Shown: piece after piece, positions 7,769 to 17,244 of the stretch
Layout: each line of letters opens with the position of its first letter
How positions within the stretch are numbered: the first letter of the stretch is position 1
From: an uncultured Rhodospirillales bacterium
GTDB lineage: Bacteria > Pseudomonadota > Alphaproteobacteria > Azospirillales > Azospirillaceae
Assembly: GCA_903856295.1 (NCBI GenBank)
Contig: CAIOBP010000098.1
Span: forward strand, 1-52,900
Length of the DNA stretch: 52,900 bases
Direction: 5' to 3'
Notes under the pieces: generated by a model
What the model saw: the letters and a program-made list of their open reading frames with translations, nothing else
What the model was told of the DNA's origin: nothing
Database searches by the model: none
Translations under genes and position numbers: made by a program

Positions 7769-9847
7769 TCAGCGCACCTGGAAATCGGCGCTGGCGCTGC
7801 GACCCTCGGCATCGATCACGGTGACGCGGGCGAAACCGGGACCCTCGGGGCGCCATGTCGCCTCGCGCTTGCTCTCGCTGGCCTCCAGCGGCCGGCCGTT
7901 GATCATCCAGGTCAGCGGCCGCCGCCCCCCGGCGGCGCTGAAAGTCACCGTCGCGCGCGGACCGTCGCCGAAATCCTCCTGATCCAACACCAGCCCCGGC
8001 GTCGGAAACACCAGCCGCAAGCGCTCGGGATCGGCCAGGGTCAGCGGCCGGCGTTCCGGATCGCCGGCCTCGATCCGCCGCAACAGGGCCGGGGCGTGCG
8101 CCGCGATCGGCTCGACACCGGCCGGCGCGCCGGGGCCGGGCGTGGCGCTGGTGGCATCGTCGAGCAGGTCGAACACCCGATAGAGCAACGGCGCGGCGGT
8201 GTTGCGGCCATAGCGATCGGGGCTGGGCGTGCCATCGGGCCGTCCGACCCAAACCCCGACGGTATGACGGGACCCGACCCCGAAGGCCCAAGCATCGCGA
8301 AAGCCGAAACTGGTGCCGGTCTTGAGCGCGATCACCGGCCTCAGACTAACCTCGCCCGCCGGCACCAGACCGGACGGCGGCGGCGTGCCCTGAAGAATCC
8401 GCCGCACCTGCCACGCCGCCCCGGCCGAGAGCAGGCGCCGCACCGGCCCCGTCGCGCCCCCCGGTTCGAACAGCAGCGGCGCCACCTCGCCATCGCGGGC
8501 CAACCCGACATACAACGTCGTCAGGTCCAGCAGATTGATCGAGACGCCGCCCAGGGCGATCGGCAGGCCGGGCTCGGTGGTGCCTTTGGGAAAGACCAGC
8601 CGGGCGCCGGAGCTTTTCAGCCGCTCGGCGAAGCGCGACGGGCCGATGCGGTCGAGAATCAGCACTGCCGGCACGTTGAGCGACATCTGCAACGCTTCCC
8701 GCACCGTCAACTCGCCATGGAACCCACGGTCGAAATTGGCCGGGGCGTAATCGCCGAAGCGGGTGGAAACATCGGCGACCAGGGTCTCGGGATGGATCAC
8801 CCGGTCATCGAAGCCCAGGCCATAAATGAACGGTTTCAACGCCGACCCCGGAGAGCGCACCGCCCGCACCATATCGACCCAGCCATTGCGGCTGTCGTCA
8901 TGGGGATCGGGCGCCCCCACCGCCGCCAGCACCGCGCGGCTGGCGTTGTCGACGATCAGGATGGCCAGCCCGCCATGCTCGACCAGCGCCGGCAGCTCCC
9001 GCCGGACCAGCGTTTCCAACTGGCGCTGCAGGGCGCCGTCAAGGGTGGACGCCACGCTCACCGCGCCGGGATGGCGGGCGCGCAGGGCATCGGCCAGATG
9101 GGGCGCGGCATCGGGAAACGGCCGCTGGCGCGTCGGCACCGGCTCGGCCATCGCCTCGCGCGCCACCCGCTCGGAGAGCACTCCGGCGGCGGCGGCCCGG
9201 GCCAGCACCTTATCGCGGGCGGCTCGGGCGGCTTCGGGCAGGCGGTCGGGACGCAGCCGGCCGGGCGCCTGGGGCAAGGCCACCAGCAGCGCCGCCTCGG
9301 CCGGCGACAATTCGCGCGGCGACTTGCCGAACCAGGCCAGCGCCGCCGCCTGCACCCCTTCGAGAGCACCGCCGAACGGCGCCAGAGTCAGATACATCTC
9401 GAGGATGGTCCGCTTGTCGTAGCGCGCCTCCAGCTGCACCGCCCGCGCCATCTCCCGCAGCTTGCCCGGCCACGAGCGCCGATGCGGCTCCAGCAGCCGC
9501 GCCACCTGCATGGTCAGGGTCGAGGCGCCCGAAACGATCCTCCCGGCCCCGAAATTCTGCCCCACCGCCCGCGCCAGCGCCAGCGGATCGACCCCGGCAT
9601 GGCTGAAGAAGCGCCGGTCCTCATAAGCGGTCAGGATATCGAGATAAACCGGCGCCACCACCCCGGCCGGTGGCAACCGCCACGTCCCCGCGCCGCTGGT
9701 GAACATCCGCAGCGGCGCCCCGGCGCGATCGCTCACCGTCACCGAAAGATCGGACAGGCGCTCCAGCGGCGGCGGACACAGCCGGTCGAGCAGCAGAACG
9801 GCGGCGGCCAGCGCCGCCGCCGCCAGAGTCAACCGCCGCCCCTTCAT
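7769..9847 (-). CDS. pbpC: Penicillin-binding protein 1C
   Basis: 692 residues. After an N-terminal membrane anchor (about 7-20), a GT51 glycosyltransferase domain shows catalytic Glu E76 in YEDRRFF and GASTLTMQ (107-114). The transpeptidase domain has SPGSALK (active Ser S335, K338), SLN, and KTGT. A C-terminal BiPBP_C-type beta domain follows (about 600-692). It would polymerise and crosslink peptidoglycan at the inner membrane, or act in repair; E. coli PBP1C is mainly a glycosyltransferase. It lies 30 nt downstream of the alpha-2-macroglobulin gene on the same strand, the conserved pairing seen in many proteobacteria. Confidence 0.93.
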   Translation of the reverse strand: MKGRRLTLAAAALAAAVLLLDRLCPPPLERLSDLSVTVSDRAGAPLRMFTSGAGTWRLPPAGVVAPVYLDILTAYEDRRFFSHAGVDPLALARAVGQNFGAGRIVSGASTLTMQVARLLEPHRRSWPGKLREMARAVQLEARYDKRTILEMYLTLAPFGGALEGVQAAALAWFGKSPRELSPAEAALLVALPQAPGRLRPDRLPEAARAARDKVLARAAAAGVLSERVAREAMAEPVPTRQRPFPDAAPHLADALRARHPGAVSVASTLDGALQRQLETLVRRELPALVEHGGLAILIVDNASRAVLAAVGAPDPHDDSRNGWVDMVRAVRSPGSALKPFIYGLGFDDRVIHPETLVADVSTRFGDYAPANFDRGFHGELTVREALQMSLNVPAVLILDRIGPSRFAERLKSSGARLVFPKGTTEPGLPIALGGVSINLLDLTTLYVGLARDGEVAPLLFEPGGATGPVRRLLSAGAAWQVRRILQGTPPPSGLVPAGEVSLRPVIALKTGTSFGFRDAWAFGVGSRHTVGVWVGRPDGTPSPDRYGRNTAAPLLYRVFDLLDDATSATPGPGAPAGVEPIAAHAPALLRRIEAGDPERRPLTLADPERLRLVFPTPGLVLDQEDFGDGPRATVTFSAAGGRRPLTWMINGRPLEASESKREATWRPEGPGFARVTVIDAEGRSASADFQVR

Positions 9848-9877
9848 GACACCCTCCCGGTCTTGGCCGAGTTCAGG

Positions 9878-12800
9878 TCACGGCCCCGCCGGCAGCACCG
9901 TGATCCGCCCCGTCGCCTGCCGGGCGAAGAAGCGGGGCTTGTACATGTCCTCGACATGAGCGCCGGGCAGCTCGTAACCGCCCGGCGTAACGGCACGGAC
10001 CAGGAAGGCCAGCGTGAACTTCGGGCTGCTTTCGCTGAGATCGACCGCCGCGATATAGCGGTCGTCGCGCAACTCGGCGGCCACCGTGTCGGTGAGTTGG
10101 GGCAGCCAGTGCAGTTCGGCGAGACCGCCGGCCCCGAGGCTCTTGTTCTCCAGTTCCCAACCGGCGGCGAGCGGCTGGGTGACGATCGCCTGATGGAACA
10201 GCTTGGTCGATGACTCGCCCTCCAGCACCACCACGAAGACGTCGTTCTGCTTGACCTGATCGAGATTGACCGGCGTGCCGTCGCGCCGGAAGAAATTGCG
10301 CTTGATCTTCAGACCTTCGCGCGCCGCCGGCCGGGCGACCGCGGGCACGCCGTAGGTGGCGATCGCCTGCCAGACCGGCTGGCTGCCGCCATTGTGAATC
10401 TTCACCCCCGCGGCCAGCTCGGCGGCGGAAGGCGTCAGGCGCAACGGATCGCCCTTGCCCAGCGACGGTCCGCCCTCGCGGGTCAGCGCCAGCGGCGTCG
10501 CCCCCTTCATCAGGCTGTGCGCGGCCAGCACCAGCCGGGCCTGCTCCTGGGTGTTGGTCTCATGCACCGACGCCGCATTGGCCGGCATCCGCTCCAGCAG
10601 GGTCGGCAAGCGGCCGTTTCCGGCCATGCCGGTCTCGGTGGCCAGCGTCACCAGAGCGGCGGCATCGCGCAGGGTCGAGCCGTAATCGTCCCGCCAGACA
10701 TCGCGGGCCAGTTGCGACATCGCCGAGGCGAAGGCGACCTCGGCCCGGTCGCGGTCGCCGAGACGAGCCAGCGCCGCCCCGACCTGTCCCTTGGCCAGCG
10801 GTGTCGGCAGTTTCGCGGTGAAGGCGTCGGCGAAGTAACGCACCGGCCCGGCGGTCAGCACCCCGGCCTCGGCCAGGGTGTAGAGGGCATAGGCGCGGCT
10901 GGCCAGATCGCCGGGCTCGACCCCACCCTCGATGGCATGCTGGCGCAACCAGGTCAGACCGGCGAGATAGGGCGCGTCGGGCACCGGGTGCTTGGCGGCG
11001 CGGGCGCGGGTCAAAAACTCCATGGCATAGGCGGTCAGCCAGTTTTCCGACTGGTTGTTGGCGCTCCACAGCCCGAAGGAGCCGTCGAAGCGCTGCTTGT
11101 CCAGCACCTGGGAAATCGCCTGATCGACACGGGCCTCGATATTGTCGTCGGGGGCGTGCTGGGCGCCCAGAGCCAGCGCGACGTCGTTGACCACCAGCAG
11201 CGGCAGCGCCCGGCTGACCACCTGCTCGAGGCAGCCATAGGGATAGCGATCGAGCGCCGCCAGCAAACCGGCGACATCGAAGGGCGGACTGGCGCTGAAG
11301 CTGAGCGAGACGCCGGCGGTCCCGGGGACGAAACCGGCCAGCACCGAGGCATCCATCACGCTGTCGAGACCGGGCGGAACCTGCCGGGTGACGAAGTCGG
11401 TCTCCACCGCCCGCGACGGCCGGACGGTGATGCCCAGTTCCTGACGCACCGACACCGCTCCGGGGCCATCCAGCGGCCCGTCGACGGTGAGCACGATGCC
11501 GCCAACCCCGGCGCCATCGCCGGTCACCGGCAATTCGAGGCTGCGCCGCTGCTCGCGGGCGAGGTCCAGGATTTGCCCGCCCTGGGGCTGAACCACCCGC
11601 ACCGGCCCCTCGCCGATCACCGACACCCGATAACGTCCGGCCGGAGCCTCGACATTATGCAGGGAGACGGTCAGGCGGCCATCGTCGCCGGGCGCGAGGA
11701 AGCGGGGCAAGGTGGCGTCGGCGACCAGCGGATCCCGCACGATCAGCTTGGTCGAAGTCGCCCCGACCCGCGTGCGGTCGAAGGCCACCGCCATGATGCG
11801 CAACTGGCCGTTGAAGTCGGGAATATCGAGCTTGATCCGGGCCTTGCCCTGGGCGTCGAGCTTCACCGGCCCCTTGAACAGCGAGACCACGATCACCGGC
11901 ACCTTGGGCAGGCCGCCGGCCAGACCGCCGCTGTCGCCACCCTGGCGCAACTCGCCCATCGGACCATCGATGGTGTCGATCAGCCGGCCGTAATCGTCAC
12001 GGATATCCAGCCCCAGCGCCCGCTTGCCGAAGAAATGACTTCCCGGATCCGGCGAGTCGAACGAGGTAAGTTGCAGAATTCCCTCATCGACGGCCGCCAG
12101 GGTGACATAGGCGTCGGCACCGGGGGTGGCGCTGACCGGCACCTCGATGGTCTGGCGCGGCCGGACCATCTCGGGCAGGTCGATGGCCAGCGCCAGCGTG
12201 CGCTCGGCGGGATCGACGGTCACCCAGGTCAGGCCGATCGCCCGCACCGGCATCCGCTCCTTGCCATGGACCGGCGGACGGTACACCGTGGCGGTGACGT
12301 AGGCGCCCGGCCCCCAATTGGCATCGACCGGGACATCGACGGTGGTGCCGCCGGCCGGAACCGACAGGCTGCGGGTCAGATGCAGACGGTCGGTGGCGAC
12401 GGTGAGCAGCACCTCGCCGGCGAAGGGCGGCTGAATGCGGATGTGGGCGGTTTCACCGGCCTTGTAGGACTCGCGATCGGCGCTGACCTCGACGGTATCG
12501 GGCGTGTCGCCGACATTCGGACCGGAATCCCAGCCCGAGCTGAAGCGGTAGGAAGAGGCGACGCCGGTCCCGGTGTCGGTCACTTCCAGGCGATAACGGC
12601 CCCAGGGCAGCGCCCCGACATCCTGCACCGCCGGGCTGGCGGCCGACACGGCGAGCGTGCCGTTGCGCACCGACTGGTCGCGCTGGTTGACGCGATATTT
12701 GTAGTGGCCCTGCTCATAGTACCATTGGAAATCGCGATGCTCGGCCACCAGTTCCCAGCGCAGGCCGGACTTGGCGATGCGGTTGCCCGCGGCGTCGACG

Positions 12801-15127
12801 GCGATCACCGAGAAGCTGGCGGCGCTGCCCTCTTCCACACGCTCGCCGTCCGAACCGGAGGCCGAGGCGATGCCGATGGCGTAGGGCTGAGTGCGCACCG
12901 GCACCGTGATCGACTTGCGGCTCGGCCGCCCGCCCGGCTCGGAAACCGCGACCCGGATCACCGCCCGCAACGGCTTGGTGGTATCGGGCCGGGGCGGCAG
13001 ATCCACCGCCAGCCGGGCCTTGCCCTCGGCGTCGGTGGTCGGCAGCACCAGGTCGAGCGCCCGCCCGGTCACCTGCTCCTGGGCCAAACCGAAGCGATAG
13101 CCCTTGTGCTGGGGATAGGGGGTGCTGTCCTGCTCCAGCGACACCTGGGCGTCGCCGCCCAGGCCGGCGGCGGGCGGACCATAGAGGAAGCGCGCGGCGA
13201 TCCCGACCTCGAACGGCTTGCCCGGCTCGATCACCGGCCCGCCGGCGGACAGTTCGACCGCGAGGCGCTCGGGCATGAACTCCTCGACCTGGAACTCGAG
13301 CTTGCCGACCGGCTCGCCCTTGGGGTCGCCATAGGCCTGCACCGACCAGCCGCCCAACGGCGCCGAGCGGCTGAGAACCAGCGGCAGGGTGAAGCCGCCG
13401 GCGGCGGCCGGCTTGAGCGTGCCCGACCAGTATTCGGTGCCGCTGGGACGCAGCACCTTGAGGGTCAGCGGGAAATTATCGACGGCGACGGTCCGGTCAT
13501 CGCGCAGCAGAGCGGTGATGTTGACGGTCTCGCCCGGACGGTAGACGCCACGGTCGCTATAGAGGTAGGCGTCGAGCGGCCCCGGCTGGGCGCGGCCGCC
13601 GACGCCCCGGTCGCTGAGATCGAAGGCGGTCAGGGTCAGGTCGAGCACCGCGAAGTCGCCATCCTTGCCGGAGGCGGTGACCAGCAGCGGCGATTGCCCG
13701 CCCTCGCCCCGGGTCAGGCCCTCGGCGAAGTGGGCGTGGCCCTCGGCGTCGGTGACGACGTGCCCAAGCTCGGAATTGTTGCGGGCGAGCAGCCCGATGT
13801 CCACCCCGGCCAGCGGCTTGGCCGAGGCCAGCGACCGGGCGAAGACGTGAACGCCGTCGGCGCCGCGGGTGGTGGTGATGCCGATATCGGAGATCATCAG
13901 CCACTGGGTGGCCTTGCGCCAGGGCTTGATGTCCTCGGCCACATCCACCGGCTCGGCGACCACGGCATAAAGGCCGGGCTTGGGCTGGGGAATGATCTGG
14001 CGCACCGCGAGACCGGTGACGCCTTCCTTGTTGCGCTCGCCCTTGACCGCGAGCTTGCCTTCCCACACCAGTTCGCCATCATTGTTTTTCAGGCTGCTGG
14101 CCTGCCACGAGGACAATTGCTGATTGAGGTTCTGCTCCTTGGCCTGGGTGACCAGGGCACGGTCGTTGATCCGGTAGACCTTGAGTCCGACGGTATCGAG
14201 ATTGACCGTCAGCACCGGCACGCCGCCGGTATCACCGCGCGCCAGGATGAAGGACTGGCCCTTGAAGGCCACCGAAGGCGAGCGGTCGGGCACCTGGACC
14301 CGTTGCGAGACATCGGCCTTCAGGCTCAGGCCATCGATGCCGGGCAGGCCCTGACGCACCGTCAGCTGATAGGTCGAGCCATGGCTCAGGCCCGAGAGGC
14401 ACAGCTCCGCGCCGTCGGCAATGGCGGTAACCCGCGCCGCCGGCTGAAGCTTGACGAAATCCTCGAAATGAATGTCGCGGCCGGTCTTCAGCTGGTCGGA
14501 AAAGGTCAGGCACAGCCGCGCCGGATATTCATCGGCCGACACCGAACTGTTCTTCAGCGACAGCCCGACCAGCACCCGCAACTCGGCCATCCGGTGCTCG
14601 ATTTCGGGGGGCGGCAGCCGCGCGTCCTTGGCGTCGGTGAGCACGGCGCGATAGGCGGCCAGGGCGTCGCGGGGCCGCTTGAGCGGTCCCTCGAGCAGCC
14701 GGGCCAGCCACAAGCCGTTTTCAACCCGATCGCTGCCCGGGTCGGACTTGGAATAGCCGAGCCAGCCGGCCTGCAGCGCCCGGTTCAGATTGGGCGGCGT
14801 CTGTTCGGCGAACGCCCGGGCCAGCGCCATCCAGGTCGCCGGCCGTTCGTCGCGAACGCCGATCGCGCGCTCGAACGACTGAACCGCCTTGACCATGTCC
14901 CGCGCGGCCAGGGCTTGCCCCGCGAGATTGATCGCCTCGTCGATCAGCTTCTGGTTGGCCGCGGGCGGCAGTTTGGTGGTGAGCGTGCCGGCATAGGCCT
15001 GGGCGTCGGCATCGAGCCCAGGCAGTTCCAGCCGGTCGGCCAGCGCGGCGGGCGCCGCCGTCACCAGGGCGACCCCGGCGCAAACCAACAGCAAAAGCAA
15101 ACGAAGGACGCTGGCGATGTGAACCAT
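9878..15127 (-). CDS. Bacterial alpha-2-macroglobulin (YfhM/MagD type) with thioester motif
   Basis: 1749 residues, as expected for large bacterial alpha-2-macroglobulins. An N-terminal signal sequence (about 1-30) is followed by macroglobulin-like beta domains. The thioester CLEQ is at residues 1299-1302 (in YPYGCLEQ), followed by the alpha-helical toroid. It would trap attacking proteases in the periplasm by covalent thioester chemistry, guarding a cell wall repaired by PBP1C, whose gene follows 30 nt downstream. No convincing lipobox is seen (LLVCAG has Val before Cys), so this copy may be anchored differently or free, unlike the E. coli lipoprotein. GGGAG precedes the start. Confidence 0.93.
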   Translation of the reverse strand: MVHIASVLRLLLLLVCAGVALVTAAPAALADRLELPGLDADAQAYAGTLTTKLPPAANQKLIDEAINLAGQALAARDMVKAVQSFERAIGVRDERPATWMALARAFAEQTPPNLNRALQAGWLGYSKSDPGSDRVENGLWLARLLEGPLKRPRDALAAYRAVLTDAKDARLPPPEIEHRMAELRVLVGLSLKNSSVSADEYPARLCLTFSDQLKTGRDIHFEDFVKLQPAARVTAIADGAELCLSGLSHGSTYQLTVRQGLPGIDGLSLKADVSQRVQVPDRSPSVAFKGQSFILARGDTGGVPVLTVNLDTVGLKVYRINDRALVTQAKEQNLNQQLSSWQASSLKNNDGELVWEGKLAVKGERNKEGVTGLAVRQIIPQPKPGLYAVVAEPVDVAEDIKPWRKATQWLMISDIGITTTRGADGVHVFARSLASAKPLAGVDIGLLARNNSELGHVVTDAEGHAHFAEGLTRGEGGQSPLLVTASGKDGDFAVLDLTLTAFDLSDRGVGGRAQPGPLDAYLYSDRGVYRPGETVNITALLRDDRTVAVDNFPLTLKVLRPSGTEYWSGTLKPAAAGGFTLPLVLSRSAPLGGWSVQAYGDPKGEPVGKLEFQVEEFMPERLAVELSAGGPVIEPGKPFEVGIAARFLYGPPAAGLGGDAQVSLEQDSTPYPQHKGYRFGLAQEQVTGRALDLVLPTTDAEGKARLAVDLPPRPDTTKPLRAVIRVAVSEPGGRPSRKSITVPVRTQPYAIGIASASGSDGERVEEGSAASFSVIAVDAAGNRIAKSGLRWELVAEHRDFQWYYEQGHYKYRVNQRDQSVRNGTLAVSAASPAVQDVGALPWGRYRLEVTDTGTGVASSYRFSSGWDSGPNVGDTPDTVEVSADRESYKAGETAHIRIQPPFAGEVLLTVATDRLHLTRSLSVPAGGTTVDVPVDANWGPGAYVTATVYRPPVHGKERMPVRAIGLTWVTVDPAERTLALAIDLPEMVRPRQTIEVPVSATPGADAYVTLAAVDEGILQLTSFDSPDPGSHFFGKRALGLDIRDDYGRLIDTIDGPMGELRQGGDSGGLAGGLPKVPVIVVSLFKGPVKLDAQGKARIKLDIPDFNGQLRIMAVAFDRTRVGATSTKLIVRDPLVADATLPRFLAPGDDGRLTVSLHNVEAPAGRYRVSVIGEGPVRVVQPQGGQILDLAREQRRSLELPVTGDGAGVGGIVLTVDGPLDGPGAVSVRQELGITVRPSRAVETDFVTRQVPPGLDSVMDASVLAGFVPGTAGVSLSFSASPPFDVAGLLAALDRYPYGCLEQVVSRALPLLVVNDVALALGAQHAPDDNIEARVDQAISQVLDKQRFDGSFGLWSANNQSENWLTAYAMEFLTRARAAKHPVPDAPYLAGLTWLRQHAIEGGVEPGDLASRAYALYTLAEAGVLTAGPVRYFADAFTAKLPTPLAKGQVGAALARLGDRDRAEVAFASAMSQLARDVWRDDYGSTLRDAAALVTLATETGMAGNGRLPTLLERMPANAASVHETNTQEQARLVLAAHSLMKGATPLALTREGGPSLGKGDPLRLTPSAAELAAGVKIHNGGSQPVWQAIATYGVPAVARPAAREGLKIKRNFFRRDGTPVNLDQVKQNDVFVVVLEGESSTKLFHQAIVTQPLAAGWELENKSLGAGGLAELHWLPQLTDTVAAELRDDRYIAAVDLSESSPKFTLAFLVRAVTPGGYELPGAHVEDMYKPRFFARQATGRITVLPAGP

Positions 15128-15194
15128 GGCACACTCCCGTTCCGTTTCCCCGGTCTGGATACCGGGGCCTGCGCGCCGCGCGAGCGGCGCGGTA

Positions 15195-17108
15195 TCAGAA
15201 GATGATCCCGAAGCTGATCATGGCGATCAGCCAGGGCAGAAAATAGCCAACCGGATAGAGCGCCAGCAACACCCTGTCGGTGTGGCGGATCTCCGCGAGC
15301 CGCCCGGCGGTCTCTCTGCGTTTGAGATAGACGTTGAGCACGATCAATAAAGCCCCGACCATGAAGGCACTGGCCAAAATCGTGTCCATGAAGGTGATAT
15401 AGCCCAAGCGGGGCAGATCGTTGGAGATCGTGAAGTTGAAGGCGACGAACAACAGCAGGTGGGCACCGGTGACATCGATGCGCTTGTTATAGTCCTTCAG
15501 CAAGAAGGTCGCCCAGGACGTCATGAGGATGATCATCAGCGGCATGAATATCTTCATGATATAATAGCCGAGATGCCGCTTGGCCGCGATATGGAAGGTA
15601 AAGCGCGCCTTCATCTCCTCGGTGAGACTGGTCGAGGTATCGAAGCTGGACACCACCCACTCATCGACTCCGACCTTATTGCCCAGCGCGTTCTTGGTCG
15701 GGCTCGCGACAAACTTATAGCGCTCGCTCGGATAGATCGAATCGATGTGAATGTAGAAATTCTGGGAATCGAACGGAAACTGGCGGAAATCCAGGTCCGG
15801 CGCCTGGAGCGAGGCCGAAAAGCGCTCCATATAGCGGGCGGTGCCGTTGGACTCGACGAAGATCAGCACCCCCTGGTTGATGCGCCTGCCCTGAAGATTG
15901 TAGATCACGAAATCCGGCCAGCGCAGATGGCGCTCTTCGACGAAACTGCGGAAGCCATCCAAATCGAAGGTCTTGAAGTTGCAGCGACAACTGGCCGGGC
16001 TGAACGCGTAGCCCTGATCCCGCCATTGCAGTCTCATGGTGGCGACCACCGAGAATTTGCCGTCGCGCTGGGCGATGCTGGAAATCTGGTCCAGCTGAAT
16101 CGCGATCGTCACCGGAGTCGGCGGCCGGGCCACCGGCGGCCCATGGTCAGCGCCGTCACCACCGCCACCATCCACCGCCACCCGGGCGTTGTTGCGCAAT
16201 TGCAGCCGGTAGGCCCCGAAAGACTCGGAGTCGCCGCTCAAGCGCAAACGGTATTCGTCGGCCGGCGCCTTGAAAACATAGCGCAGCACGGCGGCCCGGC
16301 CATCGGCGTCGACCGTTGAGCGGGCCAGAACTTTCTGTCCGAAATCAAGCAGTTGAACGACCGGCGGCCGCTTGCCCTCGGTGTTCTCGATCCGCACGCT
16401 CAGCACATCCCCGACGTCAAACGGGGTGAGGGTCAGGATGGCGCGCGGCCGGGCGGCGCCCAGTTCGCCGGTCACGGTCTGAAGTTGGCTTTCGGCCGGA
16501 TTGATCCCGGCGTCTTCGGTGGCGAACACCCGACCCGTGGCCCGGCTGTCCTGGGTGATCGCCGCCGCCGGATTGAGCCCGAGCACCAGCCGGAAGCGGC
16601 CGAAACTGGGCTCGGCCGCCGCGCCGCCGCTCGCCGCCGCCGGCGTTCCGGCAACCAGAATCAGGTAATCGCCATCCCGGGGAATCGTGCCGTTCAACGT
16701 CGCGTCGTAGCCGGTGTCGTCGCCATCGTTCCAGGCGAGAAAGAAGGTCGCGGCCACCTTGTCCAGCGCCCCGCGCAGGCTGTCCCCCTCGAGCACGGCC
16801 CGGTCGGTCTCGGTCTTGAACTGCTTGCGGAAGGCATCCGAATCGAAGGGCAGCGCCACCAGGGCCAAAACCGGGGTGAGATTGCCCGAGGAGCCGCTCA
16901 AATGGGCGCCGACCCGGTCGCCGCGCTTCAACCCGCTCAACCGGTAGGCGGCCAGTTCGCCGGGCCTGATCCCCCCGTCCTGCACCTGAATCGCGGGCGA
17001 AACCGCCACCGCAGCGCCCGACGCCTGGGCCGCAGCCTCCTCCGGCGCCAGCCCGATCCCCAGCGCCAGCACCGCAGCCGCGATCAGCCCCCGAACATTC
17101 CTGAACAT
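15195..17108 (-). CDS. Prokaryotic pentameric ligand-gated ion channel with extra N-terminal domains
   Basis: 637 residues from ATG 17108, chosen because it begins a clear signal peptide (about 1-28); upstream in-frame codons look non-coding. Residues about 35-290 form two beta-rich modules resembling pre-peptidase C-terminal domains. The Cys-loop-type ligand-binding domain (about 300-510) has the signature FPFDSQ (444-449). Four helices follow: M1 about 514-536 with its conserved Pro, M2 about 543-565 (IDVTGAHLLLFVAFNF), M3 about 572-593 and M4 about 612-636. An extended N-terminus is known from DeCLIC, a Desulfofustis channel. It should be an inner-membrane channel gated from the periplasm; ligand unknown. 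Ungapped alignment to GLIC from memory puts Asp at 2' and Leu at 9' of M2. Confidence 0.9.
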   Translation of the reverse strand: MFRNVRGLIAAAVLALGIGLAPEEAAAQASGAAVAVSPAIQVQDGGIRPGELAAYRLSGLKRGDRVGAHLSGSSGNLTPVLALVALPFDSDAFRKQFKTETDRAVLEGDSLRGALDKVAATFFLAWNDGDDTGYDATLNGTIPRDGDYLILVAGTPAAASGGAAAEPSFGRFRLVLGLNPAAAITQDSRATGRVFATEDAGINPAESQLQTVTGELGAARPRAILTLTPFDVGDVLSVRIENTEGKRPPVVQLLDFGQKVLARSTVDADGRAAVLRYVFKAPADEYRLRLSGDSESFGAYRLQLRNNARVAVDGGGGDGADHGPPVARPPTPVTIAIQLDQISSIAQRDGKFSVVATMRLQWRDQGYAFSPASCRCNFKTFDLDGFRSFVEERHLRWPDFVIYNLQGRRINQGVLIFVESNGTARYMERFSASLQAPDLDFRQFPFDSQNFYIHIDSIYPSERYKFVASPTKNALGNKVGVDEWVVSSFDTSTSLTEEMKARFTFHIAAKRHLGYYIMKIFMPLMIILMTSWATFLLKDYNKRIDVTGAHLLLFVAFNFTISNDLPRLGYITFMDTILASAFMVGALLIVLNVYLKRRETAGRLAEIRHTDRVLLALYPVGYFLPWLIAMISFGIIF

Positions 17109-17187
17109 CCCGCGTGCCCTGCTGCCCGACCTGCCGCCACCATACCCGTTTTCGGAGCGGCCGGAAAGAAATCGGCGCAAACGACAA

Positions 17188-17223
17188 CGGCCCCGGCTCC
17201 ATCTGTCGGCGGAACCGGGGCCG
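17188..17223 (-). terminator. Candidate intrinsic terminator of the small secreted protein gene
   Basis: Perfect 9-bp stem CGGCCCCGG (17188-17196) with CCGGGGCCG (17215-17223), 18-nt loop. Read on the minus strand it follows the stop at 17245 and is trailed by TTGTCGTTTG. It would separate the small gene from the ion channel gene, making independent transcription units likely. Confidence 0.55.
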
Positions 17224-17244
17224 TCGGGACAAACGCGCCAGAGC

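Noticed and set aside
10394-15205. Very long open frame (about 1600 codons) on the plus strand opposite the alpha-2-macroglobulin gene
   Set aside because: It is antisense to an unmistakable gene, its product is rich in Arg, Gly, His and Gln without domains, and high GC routinely opens such frames.
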